This document shows, piece by piece, positions 8,692 through 15,222 of a DNA stretch of 36,150 nt. Within the stretch, counting starts at the first letter, position 1; each line of letters starts with the position of its first letter. The stretch spans positions 1 to 36,150 of the forward strand of contig PAAV01000020.1 of assembly GCA_002699485.1 (NCBI GenBank), read 5' to 3'. The position numbers and the translations under genes were made by a program. Source of the stretch: Chloroflexota bacterium. GTDB lineage: Bacteria; Chloroflexota; Dehalococcoidia; Lucifugimonadales; UBA2962. The notes under the pieces were generated by a model, which saw only the letters and a list, made by a program, of their open reading frames with translations, was not told the origin of the DNA and did no database searches.

Positions 8692-9468
8692 ATGGCCGCC
8701 GAAGTAAGGTTGGCCTTAATAATAGAATATGACGGTAGTTGTTACAAAGGGTTTCAGTATCAGAAGAACCATCCTTCCATTCAGGAAGAGATTGAAACGG
8801 CAATAGAGAAATTAACTAGTCAAAAGATAAAGATTAGAGGTGCCGGAAGAACTGATGCTGGAGTACACGCTTTGGGTCAAGTGATAGCGTTCGATTTGAA
8901 GTCTGATTTGACGGCAAATCAGGTTTTAACAGGACTTAATCATTATTTACCCAGAGATATTGTTGTAAAAACTGCCTATGAGGTGGATAAAGATTTCGAT
9001 CCGAGACGGATGGCTGTCAATCGGGTTTATAAATATTCAATACTAAATCGAAAAGTCAGGTCACCTCTACAGTTGCGATACTCTACTTTAGTAAGAGAGG
9101 ATCTTAATATCGTGGAAATGCGTTTAGCTGCTGAACTAATGTTAGGAACGCATGATTTTGGCGCTTTTGCTGGAACATTACCTAAAAGCACTGACAGTAC
9201 GGTACGCAATATTAGTAAATTAGAAATATTAATACTTGGAGACAAAATAGAAATTGAAGTGGAAGGAAATGCTTTTCTTCCACATCAAGTAAGGAGAATG
9301 GTTGGAGCAATAATTGATGTTGGTCTAGGAAAAATATCTGTCGATTATATTAAATTGATACTTGATGGTGATAATAAAAAAATGAAAACCAAGACCAAAA
9401 GTATGCCATCTCAGGGTTTATGCCTTGTCAAAGTGGCTTACAAAATATTTCCTCCGCCGGGAAAATAA
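8692..9468 (+). CDS. truA: tRNA pseudouridine synthase A (positions 38-40)
   Basis: TruA converts U38-U40 in the anticodon stem-loop of many tRNAs to pseudouridine. The 258-residue product shows IEYDGSCYKGFQYQ, the catalytic-Asp motif GAGRTDAGVHALGQVIAF (D55), the RVYKYSILN block with its conserved tyrosine, and NAFLPHQVRRMVGAIIDVG near the C-terminus. Start ATG 8692 lies a few bases after GTGGTGGAT. It is followed by rplM after a two-base gap. The L17-TruA-L13-S9 order is common in Firmicutes and Chloroflexi. Confidence 0.97.
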   Translation: MAAEVRLALIIEYDGSCYKGFQYQKNHPSIQEEIETAIEKLTSQKIKIRGAGRTDAGVHALGQVIAFDLKSDLTANQVLTGLNHYLPRDIVVKTAYEVDKDFDPRRMAVNRVYKYSILNRKVRSPLQLRYSTLVREDLNIVEMRLAAELMLGTHDFGAFAGTLPKSTDSTVRNISKLEILILGDKIEIEVEGNAFLPHQVRRMVGAIIDVGLGKISVDYIKLILDGDNKKMKTKTKSMPSQGLCLVKVAYKIFPPPGK

Positions 9469-9470
9469 AA

Positions 9471-10139
9471 ATGCCTACATATATAAAAAATTACAATATA
9501 ACCAAAGCTGATCTAAGACCAAAATGGCATGTGATTGATGCAAATGGTCAAACACTTGGTCGGCTTTCAAGTGAAATAGCTACATTGCTTCAGGGAAAGC
9601 ATAAGCCATCTTATGCACATAATTTATTAACTGGAGATTTTGTTGTAGTAATTAATGGTGACAAATTTAAGGTCACAGGTAACAAGCTTCTATCAAAAAA
9701 ATACTATCGCCATAGTGGCTATATAGGTGGTTTAACTGAACAAACCATGGAAGAAATGTTAGATAAATTCCCAGAGAGGGTAATTACCCAGTCAGTGAAA
9801 GGGATGCTTCCAAAAAATAAGTTAGGAAGAAAGATGTTGCTACGACTCAAAGTCTACGCAGGGGATCAACATCCACATGAAGCGCAAATTAAAGAAAGCA
9901 ACAATTTAGTACAAGAAGTGGCAGAGGTTAAACCTAAAGCAGAGGCTAAACCTAAGGCAGAGGCTAAACCTAAGGCAGAGGCTAAACCTGAGGCAGAGGC
10001 TAAACCTAAGGCAGAAGACATCAATTTGGCAGGCCTAACAATTCCTAAGTTAAAAGAGTTAGCAACTAGTAGAGGGCTTACTATTCCAAGTAAAGCTCGT
10101 AAAGCCGACATCATTGAAATGATTAGTAAGGCGGAATAG
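9471..10139 (+). CDS. rplM: 50S ribosomal protein L13 with long C-terminal extension
   Basis: L13 is an early-assembly large-subunit protein. Residues 1 to about 145 are a complete L13 (WHVIDANGQTLGRLSSEIAT, then LQGKHKPSYAHNLLTGDFVV; YYRHSGYIGGLT; AVKGMLPKNKLGR-like SVKGMLPKNKLGRKMLLRLK). At 222 residues the protein is about 75 longer than usual. Residues 151-180 are five six-residue Ala-Glu-Ala-Lys-Pro-Lys repeats. Residues about 184-222 (LAGLTIPKLKELATSRGL, then TIPSKARKADIIEMI) resemble a SAP or Rho N-terminal nucleic-acid-binding fold. The open frame extends upstream to 9420, but ATG 9471, two bases after truA, gives the conserved N-terminus. The tail's function is unknown. Confidence 0.96.
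   Translation: MPTYIKNYNITKADLRPKWHVIDANGQTLGRLSSEIATLLQGKHKPSYAHNLLTGDFVVVINGDKFKVTGNKLLSKKYYRHSGYIGGLTEQTMEEMLDKFPERVITQSVKGMLPKNKLGRKMLLRLKVYAGDQHPHEAQIKESNNLVQEVAEVKPKAEAKPKAEAKPKAEAKPEAEAKPKAEDINLAGLTIPKLKELATSRGLTIPSKARKADIIEMISKAE
9921..10010 (+). repeat. Five tandem 18-bp repeats inside rplM
   Basis: Five in-frame copies of gcagaggctaaacctaag occur at 9921, 9939, 9957, 9975 and 9993, with only a few substitutions (gtt for gct in copy 1; aaa for aag in copy 1; gag in copy 4). They encode the Ala/Lys/Pro/Glu linker of the L13 extension. Near-identity at the DNA level suggests recent duplication by slippage, so copy number may vary between strains. Confidence 0.95.
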
Positions 10140-10169
10140 TGAAATGAAGAACCGAATGAGGAGAACAGG

Positions 10170-10568
10170 ATGGTAGAAAAACAGCAATATTATTATGGTA
10201 CAGGTCGACGAAAATCGGCTGTGGCCAGGGTTCGGTTATACAAAGAAAGAGGACCTATAGTGGTTAATGGGAAACCTATACAAGAAATTTATGATGTAGA
10301 TGAGTTACAACGAGCTATTAATGCGCCTTTTAAGGTTGCGGGAGTCAGTAACGAATATAGAGTTGTGGCGAAAGTTTCCGGTGGTGGTCTAACTGGACAG
10401 GCTGGAGCATTGAGTCATGGCATATCTAGGGCGTTAATTGTAGCAAATCCTGATTTTAGAGCTTCTCTAAAGAAGGCAGGCCTTTTGACTAGAGACTCCA
10501 GAGTAAAGGAAAGCAAGAAATACGGCTTGAAAAAGGCGCGTAAGGCTCCACAATACACAAAACGCTAA
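10170..10568 (+). CDS. rpsI: 30S ribosomal protein S9
   Basis: S9's C-terminal tail reaches the P-site tRNA. The 132-residue product begins with [18 protein letters not shown] and ends with the conserved [25 protein letters not shown], including the terminal K-R. Start ATG 10170 follows a GAGGAGA ribosome-binding site at about 10157-10163. It is the last gene of the operon; a strong terminator begins 21 bases after the stop. Confidence 0.98.
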   Translation: MVEKQQYYYGTGRRKSAVARVRLYKERGPIVVNGKPIQEIYDVDELQRAINAPFKVAGVSNEYRVVAKVSGGGLTGQAGALSHGISRALIVANPDFRASLKKAGLLTRDSRVKESKKYGLKKARKAPQYTKR

Positions 10569-10588
10569 ATTTTTACTTAGCTTAGAAT

Positions 10589-10624
10589 AAAAAGGGCCCT
10601 TTTAGATGAGGGCCCTTTTTATTT
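10589..10624 (+). terminator. Rho-independent terminator of the ribosomal operon
   Basis: A perfect 11-bp stem, AAAAAGGGCCC (10589-10599) with GGGCCCTTTTT (10610-10620), has a 10-base loop and runs into TTTTTATTTT. The A-tract on the left and T-tract on the right would let it work in both directions. It marks the end of the core operon and the start of the accessory region. Confidence 0.95.
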
Positions 10625-10633
10625 TGCTTTTTA

Positions 10634-10686
10634 GTGTGTTAACCTCCCACTTGTTTGGCCATCATCAAGAATAAGGGTGTGTTAAC
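10634..10686 (+). repeat. Direct repeat GTGTGTTAAC upstream of the amidase pair
   Basis: The 10-mer GTGTGTTAAC occurs at 10634-10643 and again at 10677-10686, directly before the ATG at 10688. The starts are 43 bases apart, about four DNA turns, so both would face the same side of the helix. The second copy overlaps the ribosome-binding region. It may be a paired regulator site or chance; no -35/-10 pair is convincing here. Confidence 0.35.
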
Positions 10687-10687
10687 A

Positions 10688-10882
10688 ATGAATACGATAA
10701 ATCAATCAGATTTCAGGGTAATCTGCGCCAAAGCAGGTTACGATTTAAGTGATTGCGAGCGGCTAAGCCTGAAATCTGAATTTGAAGATGCCCACAGGGT
10801 AATTCAACCGCTTTACGAGATTGATCTTAGAGAGGCAGAAATGGTTCTTAAGTTTTACCCAGCAATTGGGATTGATAAATAA
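10688..10882 (+). CDS. Small GatC/AtzG-like protein, likely amidase partner
   Basis: A 64-residue acidic, probably helical protein. Its pattern (a helix, GYDLSDCERLSLKSEFEDAH, then DLREAEMVLKFYP) recalls AtzG/DUF4089 and GatC, small subunits that stabilise amidase-signature enzymes. In AtzG the end typically reads E-P-A-x-x-F-x-P, comparable to EMVLKFYP here. The ATG at 10688 has AAGGGTG nine to fifteen bases upstream. A TTG at 10655 would add eleven residues but has no ribosome-binding site. The amidase starts six bases after the stop, which fits a two-subunit enzyme. The family assignment is by pattern only. Confidence 0.7.
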   Translation: MNTINQSDFRVICAKAGYDLSDCERLSLKSEFEDAHRVIQPLYEIDLREAEMVLKFYPAIGIDK

Positions 10883-10887
10883 AGTTA

Positions 10888-12291
10888 ATGGATGATAACT
10901 CAAACTTTTTATATACCCGTTCAATTGCAGAAGCCTCGAAACTTATAAAAAGACGTGACATTTCTCCTGTTGAACTGACTCAAGCATTTTTAGATCGTAT
11001 AAGAGACCAAAACTGTTCTTTAAATGCCTATATTACTGTGACACAAGAGATCGCGATAAGGCAGGCACGTAAGGCTGAAAAAGAGATCCAAGCAGGATTT
11101 TATAAAGGCCATTTACATGGAATACCAATTGCTTTAAAAGATTTATTTGATACCGGAGGTATCAAAACGACTTCTGGGTCTATGCTATTTAAAAACAGGA
11201 TTCCAGTAAAAGACTCAACAGTCACTGCTCGATTAAATGAATCCGGCGCTGTTCTTTTAGGCAAGCTAGCCATGAGTGAAAATGCCATTGCTGGAATAGG
11301 AAGAGGTTTTAAGGACCCAAAGAATCCCTGGGATATTTCACGAACAGCGGGTGGATCAAGCAATGGTTCAGCGGTTGCAGTTGCGTCAGGGATGGCTATG
11401 GGCGCTATGGGCTCATGTACAAGAGGTTCAATTCGGGCTCCTGCTTCATATTGTAATGTCGTAGGGTTAAAGCCAACATATGGACGTGTTTCTAGGCATG
11501 GTGTATTACCTTTAAGTTGGACTTTGGACCATGTTGGGCCAATGACATATAGAGTTGAAGATGCTGCAATTATGTTAGATGCGATTTCAGGATATGATAA
11601 GAATGACCCCACAAGTTCTAAGCAAAGTTTGAAAAAGTTTGAGATACCGTCCAAGCGTCGTTTAGATGGCATAAAAATTGCTGTAGCGAAACATTACTTT
11701 TTTGATAAAACTCGCCCAGAAGTTGATCCTCAAGTTATAAAAATCGCTGAAGAGGCATTAGAAAAATTAGATCAGCTTGGGGCCATTATTGAAGAGATTA
11801 ACATTCCGGCGTTGGAATACGCAGATGCAGCTGCATTGGTAATACTACTTAGTGAAGGATATGCCGTACACCAGAGGGATATTTTGACAAATCCCGAATT
11901 ATACGGAGAGCTTAATTTACTTGAATTGAGAGTGGGAGGTTTGTTTTCTAATACCGAATATATCTCTGCACAGAGGATACGCACTATTTTGATTCAACAG
12001 TATGCAGAAGCGTTCAAATCATATGATTTTTTTGCATCCCCTACATTTGCTACGGTTGCGCCAACTAATTTAGTTCCGACACCTAGCGCAATAACTCAGA
12101 TGCCTAGTTTCACTGGCCCATATAATCTGACTGGATTGCCTGCAATATCTGTGCCAGCTGGATTTACAGATGAAGGTTTGCCTGTAGGTTTGCAATTGGC
12201 TGCAAACGCTTTTAAGGAACATGAGTTATTGCAACTGGCATATATTTACGAACGAGAAACTTGTTTTTATAAGACTAGACCAAATCTTTAG
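10888..12291 (+). CDS. Amidase-signature family hydrolase
   Basis: Hydrolyses a carbon-nitrogen amide bond; the substrate is unknown. The 467-residue length is typical. The Ser-cisSer-Lys triad is visible as K84 (IPIALKDLFDT), S157 (GGSSNGS) and S181 (RGSIRAPASYC), with S157 and S181 24 residues apart as in FAAH. The usual T-D-x-G-G-S-I-R stretch reads S-C-T-R-G-S-I-R, so an arginine (R179) replaces the first glycine of the oxyanion-hole loop. It could be a GatA-like, AtzE-like or general amidase. The small gene just upstream and the absence of gatB argue against a normal Gln-tRNA amidotransferase here. Confidence 0.9.
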   Translation: MDDNSNFLYTRSIAEASKLIKRRDISPVELTQAFLDRIRDQNCSLNAYITVTQEIAIRQARKAEKEIQAGFYKGHLHGIPIALKDLFDTGGIKTTSGSMLFKNRIPVKDSTVTARLNESGAVLLGKLAMSENAIAGIGRGFKDPKNPWDISRTAGGSSNGSAVAVASGMAMGAMGSCTRGSIRAPASYCNVVGLKPTYGRVSRHGVLPLSWTLDHVGPMTYRVEDAAIMLDAISGYDKNDPTSSKQSLKKFEIPSKRRLDGIKIAVAKHYFFDKTRPEVDPQVIKIAEEALEKLDQLGAIIEEINIPALEYADAAALVILLSEGYAVHQRDILTNPELYGELNLLELRVGGLFSNTEYISAQRIRTILIQQYAEAFKSYDFFASPTFATVAPTNLVPTPSAITQMPSFTGPYNLTGLPAISVPAGFTDEGLPVGLQLAANAFKEHELLQLAYIYERETCFYKTRPNL

Positions 12292-12375
12292 ACTGTAAAC
12301 CAAGTGTTTAGAATTGTTGAAGTACAAAATTTTGATACAAAAACCAGATTCTTGCAAAACAATATCTACAATATT

Positions 12376-12399
12376 TTTGATTACCTGTTTATAATCAAA
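12376..12399 (+). promoter_or_regulatory. Candidate promoter with inverted repeat for the ncRNA
   Basis: A consensus -10 box TATAAT lies at 12390-12395. It is embedded in an 8-bp inverted repeat TTTGATTA (12376-12383) / TAATCAAA (12392-12399). A -35 match at the right distance is poor (around 12366-12372), so a regulator or an alternative sigma factor may be involved. The expected start of transcription is near 12402, just ahead of a strong RNA hairpin. Confidence 0.5.
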
Positions 12400-12401
12400 T
12401 C

Positions 12402-12567
12402 TGGAGACGCGTGGTGTCAGGTTATTGTGTATAGGTGGGAGGATGAATTCTCCAGATAAGGAGGTTATGCGAATTGGACATTAACAGTAGTTGGAGGTGT
12501 TCCAGTTAGGTGTTCACAGGGACACCTCTCATAATAGGCCTCACTTTAAAGTGGGGCCTATTTTTCT
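12402..12567 (+). ncRNA. Predicted stand-alone structured RNA, about 165 nt
   Basis: The 266-base gap between the amidase and cinA holds a complete transcription-unit layout. It has a -10 TATAAT (12390-12395), then a 9-bp hairpin stem ATCTGGAGA (12399-12407) / TCTCCAGAT (12449-12457). An AAGGAGG tract follows (12458-12464), then a second hairpin GAGGTGTTCC (12494-12503) / GGGACACCTC (12519-12528), and a terminator ending at about 12566. The next gene is on the opposite strand, so this is unlikely to be a leader. I checked by eye for SRP, RNase P, tmRNA and common riboswitch cores and recognised none. A 6S-like or regulatory RNA is possible. The first stem may start slightly before the true 5' end. 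Confidence 0.5.
12535..12566 (+). terminator. Terminator at the end of the ncRNA, overlapping the cinA stop
   Basis: Stem TAGGCCTCAC (12535-12544) pairs with GTGGGGCCTA (12551-12560) with one G-T wobble and a six-base loop, followed by TTTTTCTTTT. The T-run is good on the plus strand and poor on the minus strand. It therefore mainly ends plus-strand transcription, although the right arm contains the cinA stop codon (12558-12560). Confidence 0.9.
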
Positions 12568-13814
12568 TTTTCGAAACCGTTTTGAATTACATCTCGAATT
12601 AAGTTTAATGCTTCAAAGCTGGTTCTAATTCGGTCAGGGTTTCCTCTACCTGAAACATTTAAATTCCTGCTTTTAAAACTTTTACCGTCAGTAACAGTAA
12701 TAAAAGTTTTGCCTCTCGCTAAGTTTTCAGCATCATCTGATATGTCTGGAGCTCCATGTAACACCACACTTAATTCCGTCCCACAATTTTTTAAAATCTT
12801 TAAAGCCAAGTTTTCAATCAAATTTTGCGTAGTATTTGTAAACTTAGTTTTGGAGTCCGCATTTTTTACTTGAGACAAACGGTCTATAGTTTCAATTCCA
12901 TTACCAACTATGCCTTCTACAAAATGATCAAGCGAGGCCCTTTGCAGCCGATCGCACAGCATGCCTTGGGTAACATCTTCGTATGAACAGATAGTGATAT
13001 TGGCTTTCCTTAACAATTCTCCTACAACCGTTTCCATAGTTTGATCATTTGAAGCAAAAATATGTTTGCCTAATAATGATCGAACTTCTTTTTCAACAGG
13101 TTCGATCAAAATGTCAGCTTCTTTTACAGATCCTGCTTTTGCTGTGATACGTACATCTACTTGTCCAGGATGGGCTAAAACGCCGACGGTTGGGTTGCTT
13201 GAGTCTGCAATCAAATCACCAATTAAGTGATCTACGTTACTTTCTCCTAATTCCGCTACTTTGAGTATTTTGTAACTGATTACATCAGAAAGCGTAAATT
13301 TTTCTTTTAAATATGGAGTTACTTCATTTGAAAATAACCATTTAAGTTCGAAAGGAACTCCTGGCAAAGCAAATACAACACCTCTAGGATCTTCTACCGC
13401 AAAAGACGGTGCAGTGCCATTAGGATTATGTATTTTAACTGAACCTTCAGGAATATATGCTTGTCTTTCGTTATTTTTTGTCATCAGAAACCCACGACTA
13501 CGGAACATCGTGTCAATAGTGTTTAACAAGTCTTTGTCTAGGATTAGCTTTCTATGTGTGACCTCCGCTATAACTTCTCGTGTTATATCGTCTTGAGTAG
13601 GACCTAATCCTCCACCACAAATCACAATATCAGAACGCTCAAGTGCCTGATTTATTACATCAAACATTCGTGCCTTGTTGTCACCAACAACTGATTTTCG
13701 ATATAAATTAACCCCTATTTCAGTCAACCGTTGAGCCATCCAAGTGGCGTTGGTGTCCACTATCTGTCCTAGTAACAGTTCTGAGCCTATTGAAATAATT
13801 TCAGCACTAGGCAT
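12558..13814 (-). CDS. cinA: CinA-family protein with degenerate C-terminal deamidase domain
   Basis: CinA proteins join an N-terminal MoaB/MogA-like domain (ADP-ribose / nicotinamide-nucleotide pyrophosphatase) to a C-terminal PncC-type NMN deamidase. The 418-residue length fits. The N-domain is well conserved: IISIGSELLLGQIVDTNATW, CGGGLGPTQDDITRE and FALPGVPFELKWL. The C-domain (from about 260) is not: the expected E-S-C-T-G-G reads E279-D-V-T-Q-G284, with Asp at the catalytic Ser, and the later G-I-A-G-P motif reads H-G-A-P-D. Deamidase activity is probably lost while the nucleotide-hydrolase half may work. Start ATG 13814 is supported by the immediate MPSAEIISIGSE. Confidence 0.93.
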   Translation of the reverse strand: MPSAEIISIGSELLLGQIVDTNATWMAQRLTEIGVNLYRKSVVGDNKARMFDVINQALERSDIVICGGGLGPTQDDITREVIAEVTHRKLILDKDLLNTIDTMFRSRGFLMTKNNERQAYIPEGSVKIHNPNGTAPSFAVEDPRGVVFALPGVPFELKWLFSNEVTPYLKEKFTLSDVISYKILKVAELGESNVDHLIGDLIADSSNPTVGVLAHPGQVDVRITAKAGSVKEADILIEPVEKEVRSLLGKHIFASNDQTMETVVGELLRKANITICSYEDVTQGMLCDRLQRASLDHFVEGIVGNGIETIDRLSQVKNADSKTKFTNTTQNLIENLALKILKNCGTELSVVLHGAPDISDDAENLARGKTFITVTDGKSFKSRNLNVSGRGNPDRIRTSFEALNLIRDVIQNGFEKEK

Positions 13815-13916
13815 TTTTAGTCCTTAACATTTGGCATTTAATAAAATTAATCCCTGAAAATCATGAATCAATTCTGTGTTTTTCATTTTTATTTTCAATC
13901 TTCACGTTGTCAACCA

Positions 13917-13936
13917 CATAATGCTAAACTGCTGTT
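13917..13936 (+). promoter_or_regulatory. Possible promoter of the CoA-transferase gene
   Basis: The 122-base divergent gap between cinA and the CoA-transferase is very AT-rich. A CATAAT at 13917-13922 is a -10 candidate giving a leader of only about eight bases before ATG 13937. No Shine-Dalgarno is visible, which agrees with a near-leaderless message. No good -35 was found, so confidence is low. Confidence 0.25.
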
Positions 13937-15214
13937 ATGGATAAAGATAGTAATGCTGAATCTAAAGAAAATAGAGTGACTCAGGGCCCGCTGAGCGGAA
14001 TTAAAGTCATTGATTGGACACTCTGGCAATTTGGGCCAGTTGCAGCAATGATGCTCGGTGATTTAGGAGCTGATGTAATAAAGGTTGAAGCATTAAGTGG
14101 TGAGCAAGGAAGAGCCATGTTTACTCTCAGTGGTATTGATAGAAGCTTGCCAGGCGGTCGAAATTCATATTTTGAAGCTAACCAACGTAATAAGAGATCG
14201 ATAGCCTTAGATTTAAAGCAACCTGAGGGAGTCGATGTTGTACGTAATTTGGTTGGTGGTGCCGACATTTTCTTACAAAATTATAGAAAAGGTGTGGCGG
14301 AGAGACTCGGTTTAGGTTACGAAGATCTGAAGGCTATTAACAATAAAATAATTTACGGTTCTGGTAGCGGATATGGCCCAGAAGGGCCTGATGCTCACAA
14401 ACCTGCTTTAGACACCGTTGGTCAAGCAAGATCAGGCTTAATGTATGCAACCGGACCCGATGGAGATGACCCATATCCAATCCAGGGCGTTGTAGCTGAT
14501 CAAATAGGTGGTATTATGCTTAGCTGGGGTATATTAGCTGCTCTCTATGCACGTGAAGATACAGGTGTAGGCCAACGTGTTGATGCATCACACTTAGGTA
14601 GCTCCATTTGGCTTCAAGGACTAGGAGTATCAATGAGCATGCTAACTGCTCACAAGCCAGCTTCGGAAACAAACTTAACGGCAAAACCATCTAGAGACAA
14701 AGCCTATAATCCGATTTCGAACTATTATCGCTGCAAGGATGGACGATGGTTAATGTTGGCCAACTTAGAAGCAGATAGATATTGGCCAACATTTGCTGCT
14801 GCATTAGGAATTGAAGAATTGGCTAGAGATGAGAAATTCATTGATACTGCATCAAGGGCAAAAAATAATCAGAAGTTGATTAAGTTACTCGATGAAGTGT
14901 TTGAAACCAAAACATATGATGAATGGGATGAGATACTGTCTTCATCTGGGGATTTTATATACGCACCTGTTCAGCAACTCATGGAACTTTGGGATGATCC
15001 TCAAGTTCAGGCTAACAAATATATAGTAGAAACTGATCACCCCACTTTAGGTAAAGTAAAGTTAGCAAATCATCCTATTAAATATAGTGAAACTCCTAGC
15101 TCAATCCGTAGATTAGCGCCTGAGATAGGTGAACATACTGAGGAAATATTGATAGAAGCTGGTTATTCTTGGGATGATATTGCTGATCTACAGGATAAGG
15201 GCGTCATATTGTAA
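13937..15214 (+). CDS. Class III (CaiB/BaiF) CoA-transferase
   Basis: Moves CoA between acyl-CoA and a carboxylic acid. The 425-residue product starts the family pattern at PLSGIKVIDWTLWQFGPVAA, then LGDLGADVIKVE and ANQRNKRSIALDLK. The catalytic aspartate is D159 in KPALDTVGQARSGLM, matching Asp169 of formyl-CoA transferase. DASHLGSSIW follows later. The acid substrate cannot be read from sequence; carnitine, oxalate/formate, bile-acid and aromatic-acid relatives exist. It stands alone on the plus strand and ends eight bases from a convergent SDR gene. Confidence 0.93.
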   Translation: MDKDSNAESKENRVTQGPLSGIKVIDWTLWQFGPVAAMMLGDLGADVIKVEALSGEQGRAMFTLSGIDRSLPGGRNSYFEANQRNKRSIALDLKQPEGVDVVRNLVGGADIFLQNYRKGVAERLGLGYEDLKAINNKIIYGSGSGYGPEGPDAHKPALDTVGQARSGLMYATGPDGDDPYPIQGVVADQIGGIMLSWGILAALYAREDTGVGQRVDASHLGSSIWLQGLGVSMSMLTAHKPASETNLTAKPSRDKAYNPISNYYRCKDGRWLMLANLEADRYWPTFAAALGIEELARDEKFIDTASRAKNNQKLIKLLDEVFETKTYDEWDEILSSSGDFIYAPVQQLMELWDDPQVQANKYIVETDHPTLGKVKLANHPIKYSETPSSIRRLAPEIGEHTEEILIEAGYSWDDIADLQDKGVIL

Positions 15215-15222
15215 AACAGTGA

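Noticed and set aside
9420-9470. Upstream extension of the rplM frame into truA
   Set aside because: ATG 9471 gives the conserved L13 start and lies two bases after the truA stop; the extension overlaps conserved TruA sequence.
9866-10114. Minus-strand frame rich in Leu/Ala/Ser repeats
   Set aside because: It is the mirror of the 18-bp repeats inside rplM, with no start context and no family resemblance.
11100-11672. 190-codon minus-strand frame
   Set aside because: It lies entirely antisense to the conserved amidase core and shows no protein-like motifs of its own.
12402-12567. Leader-peptide attenuator for a downstream operon
   Set aside because: The switchable hairpins and the tiny TTG ORF look like attenuation, but the next gene is on the opposite strand, so there is nothing in cis to attenuate.
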